DNA of 64,000 nt from Pseudomonadota bacterium (GCA_018241765.1 JAFEDD010000019.1:55652-119651); one strand, 5' to 3'. Shown: positions 52,235-61,518, numbered from the stretch's first letter. Notes: generated by a model from the sequence alone, not told the origin. A program made the numbers and translations.

Positions 52235-52858
52235 TTACTGCGTCTTGGCGGGAGCCGCCGGCGCCGGCTTGCTGAAATCCACCTTGGGTGGCGTCTTGAT
52301 CTCGTCCTCGTTGGTGACGGTGAATTGGGGCTTTTCCTTGAACCCGAACATCATGGCGGTCAGGTTGGTTGGAAAGGAAACCACCGCGTTGTTGTAGCTT
52401 TGGATCGCCTTGATATAGCGATTGCGAGCAACGGTGATGCGGTTCTCCGTCCCCTCGAGCTGGGCTTGCAGATCACGGAACGATTGGTCGCTCTTCAGAT
52501 TCGGGTAATTTTCGGCGACGACCAACAGTCGGCTCAACGCGCCCTGCAACTGGTTTTGCGCTGCAATGAACTTCTGGAATGCCGCCGGATCGTTGACCAG
52601 TTCGGGCGTTGCCTGAATGCTCGTTGCCTTGGCGCGCGCTTCGACCACCTTGGTCAGCGTGTCCTGTTCCTGCGCCGCGTAGCCCTTGACGGTCTGCACC
52701 AGATTCGGGATGAGGTCGGAGCGTCGCTGGTATTGGTTCAGAACCTCGGACCACGCCGCCTTGATCGACTGATCGCCCTGCGCCATGTCGTTGTATCCGC
52801 AACCGCTGAGCACGGCCATGGCGACGAAAGCGGTGACGGCAACAAAGAGGCGCTTCAT
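52235..52858 (-). CDS. LemA family lipoprotein
   Basis: 207 aa from the ATG at 52858. Lipobox LSGC with lipidated Cys20. The core helices are typical of LemA: SEVLNQYQRRSDLIPNLVQTVKGYAAQEQDTLTKVVEARAKA and ENYPNLKSDQSFRDLQAQLEGTENRITVARNRY. The C-terminal tail is Pro/Ala/Lys-rich. It is the first gene of the lemA-TPM-TPM operon. Molecular function unknown. Confidence 0.92.
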   Translation of the reverse strand: MKRLFVAVTAFVAMAVLSGCGYNDMAQGDQSIKAAWSEVLNQYQRRSDLIPNLVQTVKGYAAQEQDTLTKVVEARAKATSIQATPELVNDPAAFQKFIAAQNQLQGALSRLLVVAENYPNLKSDQSFRDLQAQLEGTENRITVARNRYIKAIQSYNNAVVSFPTNLTAMMFGFKEKPQFTVTNEDEIKTPPKVDFSKPAPAAPAKTQ

Positions 52859-52976
52859 GAACGGATCCTTTACGGTCGCACCGTCAGCGTGTTTGGTGCG
52901 GGGTTGGTCGACTTCGGCAATATGCACGCATCGCATCATTTTTTCAAGCACCGCTACGCAGCGACAGGCATGCGGC

Positions 52977-53702
52977 TCAGGGGGCAATGTCGAGCGCGCG
53001 CAGCAAGTCCGCCCACGCTTTGGCTTTGTCGATCGGCGTACGCAGCAGGTAGGACGGGTGATAGGTGACCTGGACGGGCGTGGTCTCATACTGCGCCGTG
53101 CTGCCGCGCAAGGCACCGACGGTGGCGTCACGATTCAGTAAAGTCTGGGCCGCGGTTTTGCCGACAGCGAGCAACAGTTTCGGTTGCGCCAGCGCAATTT
53201 GCCGACGCAGATAGGGGGCGCACGCCGCGATTTCTTCGGCCTCCGGGTTGCGATTTCCTGGAGGGCGGCATTTCACGACGTTGGTGATGTACACGCCATG
53301 CCCCCGCCGTTTGCCAATGGCGGCCAACATCGCATCGAGCAGTCGCCCCGCCGCCCCGACGAACGGCTCTCCGCGTTGGTCCTCCTGCTCGCCGGGACCT
53401 TCGCCCACGATCATCCAAGTTGGCGCGCGGTCGCCCACACCGGGAACGGTGCGGTGACGTGTACGGTGCAGCTTGCAGGCCGTGCACTTCGCGATGCTGT
53501 GCGTCAGTTCGTCCCACGTTGCGGACGCGATGCATTGGTCACGTGACAGCTCGCGGGCAGCTTCAGCGACCGTCGCAGGGCTATTCTCGACCGCGACGGA
53601 GCGATCGTCGGTGGCTTGCACTGACCCGCGCGGTGCGGGCGTGCGCTCACGCCATGCCGGGGTGAGCCCGAGTTCACGCAGGATGGCGATACGTTGAGTC
53701 AA
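52977..53702 (-). CDS. family 4 uracil-DNA glycosylase, 4Fe-4S
   Basis: Removes uracil from DNA, 241 aa. Motif A GEGPGEQED is at residues 100-108 and motif B HPSYLLR at 215-221. The cluster cysteines are C73, C76, C145 and C161. The N-terminal ~55 residues are a variable linker, as often seen in proteobacterial members. The stop of the preceding gene does not overlap; rimI begins 6 bp after this gene's start side on the same strand, so rimI and this gene may share an mRNA. Confidence 0.93.
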   Translation of the reverse strand: MTQRIAILRELGLTPAWRERTPAPRGSVQATDDRSVAVENSPATVAEAARELSRDQCIASATWDELTHSIAKCTACKLHRTRHRTVPGVGDRAPTWMIVGEGPGEQEDQRGEPFVGAAGRLLDAMLAAIGKRRGHGVYITNVVKCRPPGNRNPEAEEIAACAPYLRRQIALAQPKLLLAVGKTAAQTLLNRDATVGALRGSTAQYETTPVQVTYHPSYLLRTPIDKAKAWADLLRALDIAP

Positions 53703-53708
53703 GAACGG

Positions 53709-54230
53709 CTACTCCTTTGCCGCATCGCCGGCATGGGCTGACGCACTGTGTAACGCGACCTGCATCAAAAGGGCGTCCTCACGCCGCGAGTCCTGGGTGC
53801 CGCTCGGATAATAGCCACCCCGAATGCCCTCGATGGTGAAGCCGCGCATGGCGTAGAAGCGTTGGGCGCCAGTGTTCGACTGCCGTACTTCAAGATGGAT
53901 ACGACGCGCACCACTGGCGTAAAGGCGCAGCGCAAGTTCGTTCCACAGCAACGTTGCGACACCTTGACGCCGGATCTCCGGCAGTACCGCGATCAGCAAC
54001 AGTTCGGCCTCGTCAAGCAACATGCGACCGACGGCGAAGCCACACGGTACACCGGCCTCGCGCGCAATGAGGCACAGATAGCCGGAGGCGAGCGCATCGC
54101 GAAAATTGCGTTCGCTCCACGGGTGTGAGTTGCAGCGGCGTTCGATCGCCAGCACGTCGGCGACGTCCGCTTCCGCCATGGGGCTCACGCGGGCGCTCGA
54201 AAAACTGAGCGTTTGCGTTGAGCTCAGCAT
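53709..54230 (-). CDS. rimI: ribosomal protein bS18 alanine N-acetyltransferase
   Basis: GNAT acetyltransferase, 173 aa from the ATG at 54230 (MLSSTQTLSF). Motifs: IERRCNSHPWSERNFRDAL at the N-terminus, the acetyl-CoA loop LPEIRRQGVATLLWNEL, IHLEVRQSNTGAQRFYAMRGF and the ending YYPSGTQDSRREDALLM, which is specific for RimI. It overlaps tsaB by 7 bp, a widespread arrangement (tsaB-rimI). Confidence 0.93.
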   Translation of the reverse strand: MLSSTQTLSFSSARVSPMAEADVADVLAIERRCNSHPWSERNFRDALASGYLCLIAREAGVPCGFAVGRMLLDEAELLLIAVLPEIRRQGVATLLWNELALRLYASGARRIHLEVRQSNTGAQRFYAMRGFTIEGIRGGYYPSGTQDSRREDALLMQVALHSASAHAGDAAKE

Positions 54231-54955
54231 GACGTTGCCTCTCGCGTGGAGTTGCGCCTCGCATATCGTTGCGCTTCGGTGAGGGCAACGTCGTTGCGAA
54301 CGTAGAGCGGTTCTGCCGCGAGCGCGTCCATCCGCATGCCGCGATCGAGTTGCGCTGCGGCGACGCGGGCGACGCCAATCGCCCAATCATCGTCGATGCC
54401 GGTGATGGTGCTGCGGTCGGTCGGGGACGCGCCTGTCGTTACAGGGGGGGCGCACAGCACCGCGCCCGAGCCCACCCAGAGCGAATCATCCCTCGTTACC
54501 GATGAAACGGCGAGCGCTTGCGTCGGCGCCAGGCGTTCGATGCCCGCACCCTCTGGGGTTCGAGCAAACCGTGCGAGGTATAGCTCGCCGAGGCGTGCGT
54601 CGATCGCGACGGTGACTTCGGCGGCGGTATCCAGCGCGATGATCGCCAACGCTTCGAGCGAGTCGACGGCCAGCAGAGGCTTGTTCCATGCAAACGCGAG
54701 CGCTTGCGCAGTGGCGCAGGCGGTTCGTACACCAGTGAATGCGCCGGGGCCAGCGCCGAACGCAATCGCGTCGAGTGCTTCGGGGGGGAGCGCCGAGCGG
54801 GCCAGCACGCGTTCGACTGCGGGTAGCACCCAGCCCGACAGTTTGTTGTTGTCGCGCGTCGCTTCGTGGACTGCGCCGCGTGTCTGCGGCGCATGCGGCA
54901 ACAGCGCGACGGCGCCGATGTGCGTCGACGTTTCGATGGCAAGGATGGCGGGCAT
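54224..54955 (-). CDS. tsaB: tRNA t6A biosynthesis protein TsaB
   Basis: 243 aa from the ATG at 54955 (MPAILAIETSTHIG). It is an ASKHA-fold partner of TsaD that helps make threonylcarbamoyl-adenosine at tRNA position 37. The phosphate-loop-like ILAIETST and FGAGPGAFTGVRTACATAQALAFA are typical. It overlaps rimI, and a divergent promoter region of ~200 bp separates it from rlmD. Confidence 0.93.
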   Translation of the reverse strand: MPAILAIETSTHIGAVALLPHAPQTRGAVHEATRDNNKLSGWVLPAVERVLARSALPPEALDAIAFGAGPGAFTGVRTACATAQALAFAWNKPLLAVDSLEALAIIALDTAAEVTVAIDARLGELYLARFARTPEGAGIERLAPTQALAVSSVTRDDSLWVGSGAVLCAPPVTTGASPTDRSTITGIDDDWAIGVARVAAAQLDRGMRMDALAAEPLYVRNDVALTEAQRYARRNSTREATSC

Positions 54956-55155
54956 GGCGGTGTTATTGTAGGCAGGCAACTCTGCGCGCTTCGCTCTCCG
55001 TGCGCACGTCGTAGCCGCGCCGGATCGCAGGCGATCATAGAATCGGGAAATTCCCGGCTGCGTGCGTCGCGACGGCCTGTCTATATTCTCCTGTGCCGCT
55101 ACGACCCGCGCCGCGCTGCTGGCCGTGGCTTGGCGCTGTCGGTACGCCGCTCACC

Positions 55156-56460
55156 ATGTCGATCACGCTGCACATCGAATCCCTGGATCACGAAGGTCAA
55201 GGCGTTGCCCGTCGCGAAGGCAAGACCGTTTTCGTCGACGGTGCCTTGGCAGGCGAGGTTGTGCTTGCCCACGTGACTCGCAACAAGCCGAGCTATGAGA
55301 AGGCGGCCACCGACGACGTGTTGCGCGCAAGCACGTTTCGAGTGCGGCCCGCGTGTCCGCACTTTGGCGTGTGCGGCGGTTGCAGCATGCAACATCTGGA
55401 TGCGCGCGCGCAGCTCGCAACCAAGCAGCGGGTACTGGAAGATCAGCTGCTGCATTTGGGTGGCGTGCGCGCCGAGCTGATTTTCCCTCCCATCGAAGGG
55501 CCGCACTGGGGCTACCGACACCGAGCGCGGCTTTCCGTTCGCCACGTCGAGAAAAAGGGCGGTGTGTTGGTCGGCTTCCACGAACGTCGATCCAGCTACG
55601 TGGCCGACATGACGCAGTGCCGGGTGTTGCCGGAAGCCATCTCCGCGCTGCTGCCATCGTTACGCGTTCTGGTTGCCGGGCTCGCCGCCCGTGACCGCGT
55701 ACCGCAGATTGAATACGCCCAGGGCGACGGATTGCCGACGCTGGTATTGCGTCATCTCGAGCCGCTCGCGGACCGGGACGTCGACGCCTTGCGTGCTTTC
55801 GCGGCGACGCATGGCGTGCAGTGGTACTTGCAGCCCAAGGGGCCTTATTCGGTGCGGCCGTTGCCCGGTGAGGAGCATCGACTCGGCTATCGGCTTCCCG
55901 AGTTCGGCCTGCGCTATGCCTTTCAGCCCACCGAGTTCACGCAGGTCAACCCGCATGTCAACGCGATGCTCGTTCGACGCGCCCTGCGGCTGCTGGAGGT
56001 GCGTTCGACGGATCGCGTGGCAGACCTTTTTTGCGGCCTCGGCAACTTCACGCTGCCGATCGCGCAGAAAGCCGGCATGACGTATGGCATCGAGGGTTCG
56101 GCGGCCTTGATTGAACGTGCCCGTGAAAATGCACGCAGCAACGGCCTGGGCGATCGCGTCGACTTCGCCGTGGGCGACCTGTTCGCCGTGACCGACGGTT
56201 GGTTCGAGACGCTGCCACGGGTTAACAAGCTGCTGATCGATCCACCGCGCGATGGTGCCGTCGCGGTCGTAAAGGCACTGCCGCCGGCGGCAAGCCGTCG
56301 CATCGAGCGCTTGGTCTATGTCAGTTGCAATCCAGCGACGCTGGCGCGTGACGCTGCGATTCTCATTCACGAAAAAGGCTATCGCTTGGCCGGAGCTGGC
56401 GTCGCCAACATGTTCCCGCACACCGCGCACGTGGAGTCGATCGCGCTCTTCGTGGGGTGA
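55156..56460 (+). CDS. rlmD: 23S rRNA m5U1939 methyltransferase
   Basis: 434 aa from the ATG at 55156 (MSITLHIESLDHEG). A TRAM-like N-terminus is followed by the 4Fe-4S cysteines C67, C73, C76 and C155. The SAM site is VADLFCGLGNFTLPIAQKAG, and the catalytic Cys is in LVYVSCNPATLARD. The end, NMFPHTAHVESIALF, is standard for the RlmD/TrmA class. In-frame codons upstream of 55156 have no support. Confidence 0.95.
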   Translation: MSITLHIESLDHEGQGVARREGKTVFVDGALAGEVVLAHVTRNKPSYEKAATDDVLRASTFRVRPACPHFGVCGGCSMQHLDARAQLATKQRVLEDQLLHLGGVRAELIFPPIEGPHWGYRHRARLSVRHVEKKGGVLVGFHERRSSYVADMTQCRVLPEAISALLPSLRVLVAGLAARDRVPQIEYAQGDGLPTLVLRHLEPLADRDVDALRAFAATHGVQWYLQPKGPYSVRPLPGEEHRLGYRLPEFGLRYAFQPTEFTQVNPHVNAMLVRRALRLLEVRSTDRVADLFCGLGNFTLPIAQKAGMTYGIEGSAALIERARENARSNGLGDRVDFAVGDLFAVTDGWFETLPRVNKLLIDPPRDGAVAVVKALPPAASRRIERLVYVSCNPATLARDAAILIHEKGYRLAGAGVANMFPHTAHVESIALFVG

Positions 56461-56635
56461 TCCGCCAGCGTTCGCGGCGGCGGCCCCAAGGCCGCTGCCT
56501 GCGGGGTGCGTCCGACGTCGACCGCGCGCATCGCGGTGTCTCGCGACACCGTTGCGGCGTGCGTCGCCTGGCGTCTGGGTGTTCGCAGATTTCTTCGTAA
56601 GCTATTGAATTATATGGGTTTTCAGGAATTGCGGC

Positions 56636-56662
56636 AAAAAAAAGCCGGGGTTTTGCCCCGGC
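56636..56662 (-). terminator. rho-independent terminator, minus strand
   Basis: On the minus strand, gccgggg-caaaa-ccccggc-type stem (56644-56662) followed by eight T (56636-56643). On the plus strand no U-run follows, so it serves a leftward transcript, not rlmD. Confidence 0.85.
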
Positions 56663-56747
56663 CTCAAATTGCTGTTGATTCTAACTAAGTCACCCCAGAC
56701 GCCATATCACGCGGGGGAGTCCCGCACGCCATGATGCCTGATTTGAC
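56636..56747 (-). ncRNA. candidate small RNA between rlmD and rpsP
   Basis: A ~112-nt minus-strand transcript is implied by a perfect -10 box TATAAT at 56759-56754 and the strong terminator at 56662-56636, with no annotated minus-strand gene between or beyond them (rlmD lies antisense). It contains a GC-rich hairpin (gcgtgcgggactcccccgcg). A 15-codon reading frame (ATG 56732, stop 56685; MACGTPPRDMASGVT) lies inside with only a weak ribosome site. I recognise no known family; it may be a regulatory RNA or encode a tiny peptide. Confidence 0.5.
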
Positions 56748-56753
56748 CAGACG

Positions 56754-56759
56754 ATTATA
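56754..56759 (-). promoter_or_regulatory. -10 box of the candidate small RNA
   Basis: Exact TATAAT on the minus strand (attata on plus). The -35 region about 17 bp further is T-rich (gttttc) and poor, so strength is uncertain. Confidence 0.5.
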
Positions 56760-56950
56760 GCCACAGGCTTTTCCTCGAAAACAGCCCGGACTGCGGCAAA
56801 ACGGCACTGCTTTCGCTCTGTTGCAGTAGCGTCACACGAGCGTCGCCAAAATGCGACAACGCGGCTTTCGACCGGATCGAGAACCGGCAGGTGCTGCGTC
56901 GTCGACGGGCGGACTGGACTTCGGACATGGGCCGCGCGGCGATGACGCGT

Positions 56951-56956
56951 TACAAT
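56951..56956 (+). promoter_or_regulatory. possible -10 box upstream of rpsP
   Basis: TACAAT about 110 bp before the rpsP ATG, one mismatch from consensus; no good -35 is visible. The rest of 56461-57064 holds only the candidate small RNA. Confidence 0.3.
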
Positions 56957-57064
56957 ACTCGGCTAAACACAGAACCGACACTGGGGCGCGCTTCACGTGC
57001 CCCGGTTTCTTCCCGATCCCTGTCCGGCGCCCTGCCGCGCGGGGGTTGTCAACCGAGCATAGTC

Positions 57065-57325
57065 ATGGTCGTAATCCGCCTTTCGCGCGGCGGTGCCAAG
57101 GGCGCCCCGTTCTACAACATCGTCGTCGCCGATTCGCGCAACCGCCGCGATGGACGCTTCATCGAGCGCCTGGGGTTCTACAACCCGGTCGGCAAAGAGG
57201 GCGGCGAGAACTTTCGCATCGCCTCGGACCGCCTTGCGCACTGGGTTGGCCACGGTGCCCGCATGTCCGACACCGTTGCCCGCCTCGTCAAGGTGGCCGG
57301 CAAGGCGGCGCCCGCTTCCGCCTGA
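57065..57325 (+). CDS. rpsP: 30S ribosomal protein bS16
   Basis: 86 aa: [20 protein letters not shown], then [16 protein letters not shown] and [20 protein letters not shown]. Typical bS16 length. The ATG at 57065 is the only sensible start. First gene of rpsP-rimM-trmD-rplS, the standard ribosomal/maturation operon. Confidence 0.97.
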   Translation: MVVIRLSRGGAKGAPFYNIVVADSRNRRDGRFIERLGFYNPVGKEGGENFRIASDRLAHWVGHGARMSDTVARLVKVAGKAAPASA

Positions 57326-57432
57326 TCGAGAGATCGGCGCGGGGCGTCGTGCGGGGGCAACCGCCACCTCGCGATCGCGAGCGACGCGCGGCGGCCTGTC
57401 GCGGTTTGCGCGATGTCCCCGCAACACTTGCC

Positions 57433-57963
57433 ATGTCGACACGGAGCCCATCGCACTCGACGCGCGGCGTGGATGAGCGTTTGGTCGTCCTCGCCAAGGT
57501 CGGTCGACCCTACGGCCTGACAGGCGCTCTCCACCTCTATCCCTATTCGGCGAGTGCCGAGACGTTGTTGCGCGCCGACGCACTGACGATCGGCAGCGCA
57601 AACTTCGCGGTGCATCGCGCCCGGCGTCACGGTGACAGCGTCGTGGCGCAATTGGTTGGCATCGATACGCCGGAGGCGGCCGCTCGTCTCACGAATCAGG
57701 AAGTGGCCGTTCCGCGTTCGACTTTCGCGCCGCTGCCCGAAGGCGAATATTACTGGGTGGATCTGATCGGCTTGACCTGCAGTGATGGCGAACGCGAGTT
57801 CGGTACCATCGTCGAGGTGTTCGACGCGGGGGCGCAGCCGATTCTTCGGGTGCGTTCGCCATCGGGCGAGCGCGACGAGTTGATCCCGTTCGTCGACGCC
57901 ATCGTACGCTCGGTCGATCTGGCCGCCCGTCGCGTCGACGTCGATTGGCCAGGGCTCGACTGA
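57433..57963 (+). CDS. rimM: 16S rRNA processing protein RimM
   Basis: 176 aa from the ATG at 57433. The N-terminal domain begins LVVLAKVGRPYGLTGALHLYPYS and the PRC-barrel C-terminal domain has EYYWVDLIGLTCSDGEREFGTI and LIPFVDAIVRSVDLAARRVDVDWPGL. RimM assists maturation of the 30S head. 107 bp separate it from rpsP. Confidence 0.95.
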   Translation: MSTRSPSHSTRGVDERLVVLAKVGRPYGLTGALHLYPYSASAETLLRADALTIGSANFAVHRARRHGDSVVAQLVGIDTPEAAARLTNQEVAVPRSTFAPLPEGEYYWVDLIGLTCSDGEREFGTIVEVFDAGAQPILRVRSPSGERDELIPFVDAIVRSVDLAARRVDVDWPGLD

Positions 57964-57992
57964 CCGCGCACCAAGGTGCATGCCTTGAGCCG

Positions 57993-58784
57993 ATGATGCA
58001 GCCGCGACTCCGTGTTTCACTGCTGGCACCGTTTCCTGATCTGGCCGCTCAGGCGCTCGACTACGGTGTCACCGGACGGGCGCTGGGCAATGGCCTGTGG
58101 CGTTGGCGGGGCTTCGGTCTGCACGATCATGCGGATGACCCGCGACGTTCAATCGATGCCCGGCCCGCGGCCGGCGGGCCCGGAATGGTGCTCGCGGCGG
58201 CGCCACTCGACCGGGCGCTCGCGGCTGCGCGACACTGGCACGGCGCAGCGCCGCACGTCGTGCTGCTGAGCCCCGACGGGGCGCCTTTGACGCAGGCGCG
58301 GGTTCGCGAATTCAGCGATCGGCGAGATCTCGCGTTCGTTGCTGGCCGCTACGAGGGCGTCGATCAGCGCTGGGTGGACGCCAACGTCGATGCCATCGTG
58401 TCGCTGGGCGACTACGTTCTCTCGGGCGGCGAATTGGCGGCGGCCGTCGTGGTCGACGCCTGTGTGCGTCTGTTGCCCGGGGCGCTTGGCGACGCCGATT
58501 CCGCGCTCAGTGAATCGTTTGCTGACGCGCAGACCGCCCGGCTCGACTGGCCGCAATATGCGCTGGCCGACGCGTCGGCGCCGCTGCCGCCCGAACTGAC
58601 GCAGGGCGACCACGCCGCCGTGCACCGCTGGCGATTGAAAGAGGCGCTGCGCCGCACCTGGTGCCGCCGCCCCGATCTGCTTGCGCGGGCGGCGCTGTCC
58701 TCGGTCGAACGTTCGCTGGTGGACGAAATTGCGTTAGAATTCAAGGCTTCACACGGCCAACCGCGATCTGACGCTGCGGGCTGA
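57993..58784 (+). CDS. trmD: tRNA (guanine-N1)-methyltransferase, divergent
   Basis: Makes m1G37 in tRNA; 263 aa, SPOUT/knot fold. Recognisable parts: DYGVTGRALGNGLW, VLLSPDGAPL, AGRYEGVDQRW, SLGDYVLSGGEL and a C-terminal WRLKEALRRTWCRRPDLL. It is unusually divergent: the normally invariant RPYGGGPGM reads RPAAGGPGM, and the usual DEEWSIGD reads DAIVSLGD. Position between rimM and rplS confirms identity. ATG at 57993 or the adjacent 57996. Confidence 0.93.
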   Translation: MMQPRLRVSLLAPFPDLAAQALDYGVTGRALGNGLWRWRGFGLHDHADDPRRSIDARPAAGGPGMVLAAAPLDRALAAARHWHGAAPHVVLLSPDGAPLTQARVREFSDRRDLAFVAGRYEGVDQRWVDANVDAIVSLGDYVLSGGELAAAVVVDACVRLLPGALGDADSALSESFADAQTARLDWPQYALADASAPLPPELTQGDHAAVHRWRLKEALRRTWCRRPDLLARAALSSVERSLVDEIALEFKASHGQPRSDAAG

Positions 58785-58966
58785 TTTCGCTTCGTTCGTC
58801 GTGTCGCCCGTGTGAATTTCCAGCGTGTCGATGGCTTGGTCTCGCGCCAAGCGTCGTCCACGGATCCCGATGTGTGTTCCGCGAGGGCCTTGGTGCACTC
58901 GACGAGGCCGTGCGTGAGTACGGCCGCACACCGCTCGGACTCTGAAAAATCGAATAGGAAACCATC

Positions 58967-59380
58967 ATGTCGAAGACTGCTCGTGGCGGTGCCACCAAAT
59001 CCCTGATCGCGGCGCTCGAAACCGAAGAGATCGCGCGCCTGAACAAAACCATTCCCACCTTTGATGCCGGCGACACGGTCATCGTGAGCGTCAATGTGGT
59101 CGAAGGCGAACGCAAGCGCGTCCAGGCTTATGAAGGCGTCGTCATCGCCAAGCGCAATCGCGGGATCAACAGCGCGTTCATCGTGCGCAAAATCTCCAAC
59201 GGCGAAGGCGTCGAACGCACCTTCCAAACGTATTCACCGCTGATCGCGTCGATCGAGGTGAAACGCCGTGGTGATGTGCGCCGCGCGAAGCTGTACTACC
59301 TGCGCGATCGCTCGGGCAAGTCGGCGCGCATCCGCGAGAAGCTTCCCGCGAAGAGCGCGGCGACGACCACCGCGCAGTAA
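58967..59380 (+). CDS. rplS: 50S ribosomal protein bL19
   Basis: 137 aa. Hallmarks: [55 protein letters not shown] and [18 protein letters not shown] (quoted only to identify the family in pieces: [37 protein letters not shown]). Preceded by taggaa; followed by a strong terminator. Last gene of the rpsP operon. Confidence 0.97.
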   Translation: MSKTARGGATKSLIAALETEEIARLNKTIPTFDAGDTVIVSVNVVEGERKRVQAYEGVVIAKRNRGINSAFIVRKISNGEGVERTFQTYSPLIASIEVKRRGDVRRAKLYYLRDRSGKSARIREKLPAKSAATTTAQ

Positions 59381-59404
59381 CGTCGGCTTCCGACGCCATC
59401 TCAG

Positions 59405-59427
59405 ACGGCCCTGCGGGGCCGTTTTTG
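59405..59427 (+). terminator. rho-independent terminator after rplS
   Basis: acggccc-tgc-gggccgt stem followed by ttttt, 24 bp after the rplS stop. Ends the rpsP-rimM-trmD-rplS transcript. Confidence 0.9.
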
Positions 59428-59658
59428 TTGTTCCGTTGTGTTCATGCCGCGAAACCGCATCGCGTGCCTGTGCGGCGGCGCATTGGCTTGCCGATTGTCA
59501 TGCTGCTGCCGCTATCATGCGGGCAACCCAACAGCACGCGTTCGAGTCGACGTCGGCGCCGTTTGGTGCCCGCCGTGGTCGGTCTCTCGTGGTGCCGGCA
59601 GAGGCACGGGCTCCCGACGTCAATGTGAGGCGACACGTGCAGTGGCAAACCACCGAGT

Positions 59659-61476
59659 ATGCGCACGAGCATCTACGACGCCCTCGAAATTGCGACCAAT
59701 AGCAGCGCGGAGAACATCCGCGTCGCGGTGCGCACGGTCGTGCGTCGGTTCTGGGCGGTACCGCGCGACGCCTCGGGCGACTCGGAAGAGGCGGTGCGCT
59801 TTGCCGCATTGGCGGCTTCGATGCTGCTCGATCGCACGCGCCGCAAGGACTACGACGTTGCGCTGAACCCTGGCGTCGGCAGCGGTCCCTGGCGTTTGCC
59901 GGTGGGGGGCGCCGGGTTGCGCGACATGCCACTGAGCGAAGGGGGCACCGATTCTCGCGTGCTCGGCGAAGGCGCCGAGGTTTCGCAGCTTTCGATCGTC
60001 GCCACGGCCCCCAAGGCGTTGCCGGGTGTCGATGCATTGGCCGAGCCGTTGCCGGAAGGCGCGGCCTGGCAATCACCGTTGGTCTGGGGTGGTTTTGCCT
60101 TCGCGACCTTGCTGCTCTGGTACGCTCTGACGCAGTGGTTCAGCGGGGCGATGACCTATCGCCTGCTCGTGGGGCTCGGGGGCGCGGCGTTGCTGGCTGC
60201 GGCGAGTGTGTTTGCGGCGTTGTGGGCTTCGCGTGTGCGTGCGGTGCCGCAGGCAGCGGCCAGTCTGTCGCGTCTTGCCATCATCAAATGGCGGCGTGAG
60301 AGTTCCATTTTCATCGGCGCGCCGGCACCGCAGCACGACACCGCGTGGGTGTTCAAGCTGCGTCTGATGGAGCTCACGCGAAGCGCGGCGGGGTTCGTCA
60401 CCGCGACCAATGCCTGGCGACGTTTCGCGGCGCGTGTCGTCGACTACAGCATCGTCGGATTGCTTGTCTTTGGCGTCATTCAACTCGGCGACGTGGTGTT
60501 GCCGTGGCCGGATGCCTGGTTCGCCTGGATGCGCTCACCGCTGTTGCTGCCGGTGTTGACGGTGCTCGCCGCAGTGCCTGCGGAGGCGCTTCTGCTGCGC
60601 ACGATTCGTACGACGCCTGGCAAATGGTTGCTTGGCATGGTGGTGGTGGTCGGTGTAACGCGCCCGGCGGACCACGCGGCGCCAAGCCAGGCTCAGCTGT
60701 GCTGTCGTCGCGCCTGGCAAGCCGCGTGGCGCGGTGCGGCGCTCGGGGTGTGGCCACTGGCGCTGGTTTGGCTACCGGGGCAACTCGAACGCGCGCGGCG
60801 GCGCGAAAACGACTGGGAGGTGGGCGGCGACTCGCTGGTCATGGCACGGCCTCTTGCTCGATCAGGGGTCGCGACGGCGGTGGCCGTCGTGCTGGCCGCC
60901 GTGCTGACCGTCGGCGCTGCGTGGCGCAGCGACGGCCAAACATGGTGGCCAGCGCTTCGCGCGAGCGTCGGATCGATGTCGGCGCTGATGACCGATCTGA
61001 TGCCGCGGCGTAGCGCGCCGGTGCAGGCGCCACCGGTCGCCGGCGACGAGCCGGTGGCTCCGGGAGGAGGCGCCCCGGTGGCGCCCGTCACGACGGGTGC
61101 GCCCGCGGCGCCGCCCGACACGCCCCGCGGCACGGTGCAGCCCGTGCCTGCGGTGGCGCCGGCGGCATCACCCACTGCGGATGACGAAATGACGCGGCAA
61201 GCGCGGGCGTCGCAAGCGCGGCGGGCGCGTGTCGAAGGCTACGCGAAGCAGGCGGAGGCGGCGCGCCGCAGCGGCAACTATGGCGCGCTGATGGGGGCTT
61301 GCCAACAGTGGACGCAGGACCAGCCTGGCAACGCCGAAGCGTGGCGCTGCTATGGGCTGGCCCAATTCCAGAACGGCCGCGGTCGCGACGCGCTTCCCGC
61401 GTTGCGGCAGGCGTTGAAACTGGAGCCCAACGACCGTCAGGTCGAAGCGGCCATCCTCGCGATCTTGCGTCCTTGA
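59659..61476 (+). CDS. J-like / RDD membrane / TPR protein
   Basis: 605 aa of mixed architecture. Residues ~1-70 look like a degenerate J domain (SIYDALEIATNSSAENIRVAVR, then LLDRTRRKDYDVAL), but the HPD motif needed to stimulate DnaK is absent. Two helices follow at ~138-192. An RDD-like membrane unit covers ~245-400 (WRRFAARVVDYSIVGLLVFGV, TTPGKWLLGM). A further helix, a Pro/Ala/Val-rich linker (~455-510), and a TPR-like C-terminus (GNAEAWRCYGLAQFQNGRG, ALPALRQALKLEPND) complete it. Function unknown; preceded by an independent 280-bp intergenic region. Confidence 0.75.
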   Translation: MRTSIYDALEIATNSSAENIRVAVRTVVRRFWAVPRDASGDSEEAVRFAALAASMLLDRTRRKDYDVALNPGVGSGPWRLPVGGAGLRDMPLSEGGTDSRVLGEGAEVSQLSIVATAPKALPGVDALAEPLPEGAAWQSPLVWGGFAFATLLLWYALTQWFSGAMTYRLLVGLGGAALLAAASVFAALWASRVRAVPQAAASLSRLAIIKWRRESSIFIGAPAPQHDTAWVFKLRLMELTRSAAGFVTATNAWRRFAARVVDYSIVGLLVFGVIQLGDVVLPWPDAWFAWMRSPLLLPVLTVLAAVPAEALLLRTIRTTPGKWLLGMVVVVGVTRPADHAAPSQAQLCCRRAWQAAWRGAALGVWPLALVWLPGQLERARRRENDWEVGGDSLVMARPLARSGVATAVAVVLAAVLTVGAAWRSDGQTWWPALRASVGSMSALMTDLMPRRSAPVQAPPVAGDEPVAPGGGAPVAPVTTGAPAAPPDTPRGTVQPVPAVAPAASPTADDEMTRQARASQARRARVEGYAKQAEAARRSGNYGALMGACQQWTQDQPGNAEAWRCYGLAQFQNGRGRDALPALRQALKLEPNDRQVEAAILAILRP

Positions 61477-61518
61477 CGAGCCTGCGGCACAGGCGCGGCG
61501 GCCGCACGCGTGGGGCGA

